From Treponema sp. (GTDB taxonomy: Bacteria > Spirochaetota > Spirochaetia > Treponematales > Treponemataceae), in contig JAILKS010000034.1 of the NCBI GenBank assembly GCA_024693715.1, forward strand, positions 1 to 64,000: a DNA stretch of 64,000 nt, written 5' to 3'. The translations under genes were made by a program, and so were the position numbers. Positions within the stretch are counted from its first letter, which is position 1. The number at the start of each line of letters is the position of its first letter. Under the pieces are notes generated by a model. That model did no database searches. It was not told where the DNA came from and worked only from the letters and a program-made list of their open reading frames with translations. This document shows positions 62,327 through 64,000 of the stretch, piece after piece.

Positions 62327-63679
62327 ATGAAACTTTCAAAAGAATTTACAAAATTAGAAAAATCTGCAGTAAAGCTTACTGTAACTATCAGCAAAAATGA
62401 TGTAAATGAAACTTACACATCTATCACAAGCAAATATGTAAAAAATGCACAGATTCCAGGATTCAGAAAAGGCCATGTTCCTGTAAAAATTCTTGAACAG
62501 AAATATGGAGAAGCATTAAAAGCAGATACCTTCAGTGAATTAATTGATAAATCTCTCAATGAAATTTTTGATAATGAAACAGAAAACAGACCTCTTCCAT
62601 ACGCACAGCCTGTTCTTGAAAAAATGCCTGAGCTTGATATGACAAAAGACCTTGTTTTTTCCGTAACATATGATACATTCCCTTCTGTAAAAGTAACAGA
62701 ATTCGGTGGAATAAATGTTAAAGAACCACAGGTAACAATCGGTGAAGCAGAAATCAAAGAAGAATTAAAATCAATGCAGGAAAGAAATGCAATCGTTATG
62801 GATAAAAAAGACGCCGTTGTTGCTAAAGACGATATCGTTACAATCAATTACTGCGAGCTTGATGAAAACAACAAGGAAATCAAGGATTCAAAACGTGAAG
62901 ATTTCGTATTTACAGTAGGCAGTGGAGAAAACATCTATAAAATCGACAACGAAATCATCGGTATGAAAAAAGATGAAACTAAAGAAATCACAAAGAAATA
63001 TGCTAAAGATGATGCAGATCCTGAGCTTGCAGGAAAAACAAAGAAAATCAGCGTAACTGTAAAGGCTGTTAAAATCCGTGATTTGCCAAAAATCGATGAT
63101 GATTTTGCACAGGACTGCAATGAAAAATATAAAACTCTTGCAGACATGAAGGCAGACATTCAGCTTAATATGGAAAGAGCAAAAAACAGAAAGATTAAAG
63201 AGCTTAAAAACAATTCACTTCTTTCTCAACTCGTAGAAAAAAATCCATTTGAACTTCCTCAGTCTATGCTTGATGCAGAACTTGCAGGCCGCTGGAATAT
63301 GATGGCACAGCAGTTCCAGACAAGTCCTGAACAGCTTGAAAAGATGATTACAGCAAGTGGTCAGTCAAAGGAAACTATGCTTAAAGAATGGACTGGTGAC
63401 AGCGAAAAAATGCTTAAATCAAGAATTATAGTTGATTCTCTCATAAAAGAAAGAAATATCAGCGTAACTCCTGAAGAAATTGAAGCTGAATATACTAAGA
63501 TTGCAGAAGAAGGCGGAATCACTGTAGAAGAAGTAAAAAAACACTATGAAGATCCACGCTCAAAAGAATATTTAATTGAAGATGCAAAAGAAAACAAACT
63601 TTATGATCAGCTTTATAAAGAAGTAAAGGTATCAAAGGGAGATAAAGTTTCATTCAAGGATTTATTTGCCCTAAAATAA
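62327..63679 (+). CDS. tig: Trigger factor (ribosome-associated chaperone)
   Basis: Trigger factor binds nascent chains at the ribosome exit tunnel. The 450-aa protein has the N-terminal ribosome-binding signature IPGFRKGHVPVKILEQKYG (about 45-63), a PPIase-like domain (about 155-240: DDIVTINYCELDENNKE...), and a long helical C-terminal substrate domain. AGGTAGGAAATAA precedes the ATG. Its neighbour, clpP, is a usual partner in bacterial gene order (tig-clpP-clpX). The region 63680-63763 holds an A/T-rich inverted repeat (63693-63728) of doubtful strength. Confidence 0.95.
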   Translation: MKLSKEFTKLEKSAVKLTVTISKNDVNETYTSITSKYVKNAQIPGFRKGHVPVKILEQKYGEALKADTFSELIDKSLNEIFDNETENRPLPYAQPVLEKMPELDMTKDLVFSVTYDTFPSVKVTEFGGINVKEPQVTIGEAEIKEELKSMQERNAIVMDKKDAVVAKDDIVTINYCELDENNKEIKDSKREDFVFTVGSGENIYKIDNEIIGMKKDETKEITKKYAKDDADPELAGKTKKISVTVKAVKIRDLPKIDDDFAQDCNEKYKTLADMKADIQLNMERAKNRKIKELKNNSLLSQLVEKNPFELPQSMLDAELAGRWNMMAQQFQTSPEQLEKMITASGQSKETMLKEWTGDSEKMLKSRIIVDSLIKERNISVTPEEIEAEYTKIAEEGGITVEEVKKHYEDPRSKEYLIEDAKENKLYDQLYKEVKVSKGDKVSFKDLFALK

Positions 63680-63763
63680 AAAATAAAGTGACAGTTTAAA
63701 ATTGATTTTATTATTTGCTTTTTAAACTAAAAATATTATATTTATAATGAAGGATAAAATAAT

Positions 63764-64000
63764 ATGAGCATTTACAATTTACCATACGTTATAGAACGAA
63801 CAGGCAACGGTGAAAGAACATCAGATATCTATTCACGCTTACTTAGAGACAGAATTGTTTTTATAAACGGTGAAATCAATGATGATACTGCAGATCTCGC
63901 AATTGCACAAATTCTGTTTCTTGAATCAGAAAATCCTGAAAAAGATATAAGTATTTATATCAACTCACCGGGCGGTTCGGTAACTGCAGGACTTGCTCTT
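63764..64000 (+). CDS. clpP: ATP-dependent Clp protease proteolytic subunit ClpP (partial)
   Basis: The first 79 codons of ClpP run off the window end. The N-terminal [58 protein letters not shown] region is typical and stops before the catalytic Ser/His/Asp. AAGGAT precedes the ATG. With tig upstream this is the classical tig-clpP order, and clpX would be expected next. Confidence 0.95.
   Translation, partial: MSIYNLPYVIERTGNGERTSDIYSRLLRDRIVFINGEINDDTADLAIAQILFLESENPEKDISIYINSPGGSVTAGLAL

Overview
The window is AT-rich (coding as well as non-coding) and almost certainly comes from a Treponema-like spirochaete, probably an anaerobic host-associated (gut, rumen or oral) species. The evidence is two adjacent FlaB-type core flagellins, the flaB-flaG-fliD and flgN-flgK-flgL-fliW-csrA flagellar clusters, several lipoproteins with loose spirochaetal lipoboxes, an oxygen-sensitive class III ribonucleotide reductase, and good sigma-28 (FliA) promoters. 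No species can be named from the sequence alone.

Layout. (1) 1-3.8 kb: accessory surface-protein region with a 597-aa lipoprotein, a BspA-like lipoprotein gene broken by an in-frame stop, and a secreted protein of unknown function. (2) 3.9-7.8 kb: thiI, a degenerate uracil-DNA-glycosylase-like protein and priA. (3) 7.8-14.3 kb, minus strand: dxs-folP-cdaA-ybbR-acpS-DUF2225-truA, joining isoprenoid and folate synthesis, c-di-AMP synthesis and tRNA modification. (4) 14.3-15.7 kb: a 29-codon mS38/bS22-like ribosomal mini-gene that was missed by length cut-offs, then miaA and rpoZ. (5) 15.8-28.8 kb: sugar kinase plus araD, recO, recJ, an M23 peptidase, ligA, trmB and unknown envelope proteins. 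(6) 28.8-34.2 kb: a 1770-codon ORF joining DNA polymerase IV to a signal-peptide-bearing outer-membrane-type protein, whose last strands lie beyond two in-frame stops. (7) 34.2-40.9 kb: an NHL/VWA exported protein, a TPR protein, surE, a divergent galactokinase-like GHMP kinase and lnt. (8) 41-45.1 kb: nrdR, nrdD, a separately encoded glycyl-radical domain fused to a glutaredoxin, and nrdG. (9) 45.2-48.6 kb: tRNA-Met, a small secreted protein, an NrnA-type DHH phosphoesterase, a sigma-like protein and rdgB. (10) 48.7-60.9 kb: flagellar filament and hook-filament junction genes, with tsaE and tsaB between them. (11) 61-64 kb: tRNAs His, Arg, Lys, Leu and Gly, with an att-like structured element and a lipoprotein among them, then tig and the start of clpP.

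The strongest candidate for something unusual is the ribonucleotide reductase locus. The 704-aa NrdD stops right after its zinc-site region and lacks an RVxGY glycyl-radical segment. That segment appears at the N-terminus of the next gene, fused to a CPNC glutaredoxin domain. The second gene has its own RBS and a near-consensus promoter (TTGACA-17-TATATT) whose -10 lies inside a near-perfect NrdR box; nrdR itself is in the window. Other notable items are two GGA-in-loop hairpins (CsrA-type sites) in the first flaB leader, one over its Shine-Dalgarno, with csrA and fliW nearby; the Pol IV-outer-membrane-protein ORF; and a 125-bp element bounded by a 22-bp duplication of the 3' end of tRNA-Arg.

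Limits: identities come from recognising motifs and families by eye. No database search, structure prediction or promoter assay was run. Several starts were moved from the longest ORF to the ATG with the best ribosome binding site, and each such case is stated.
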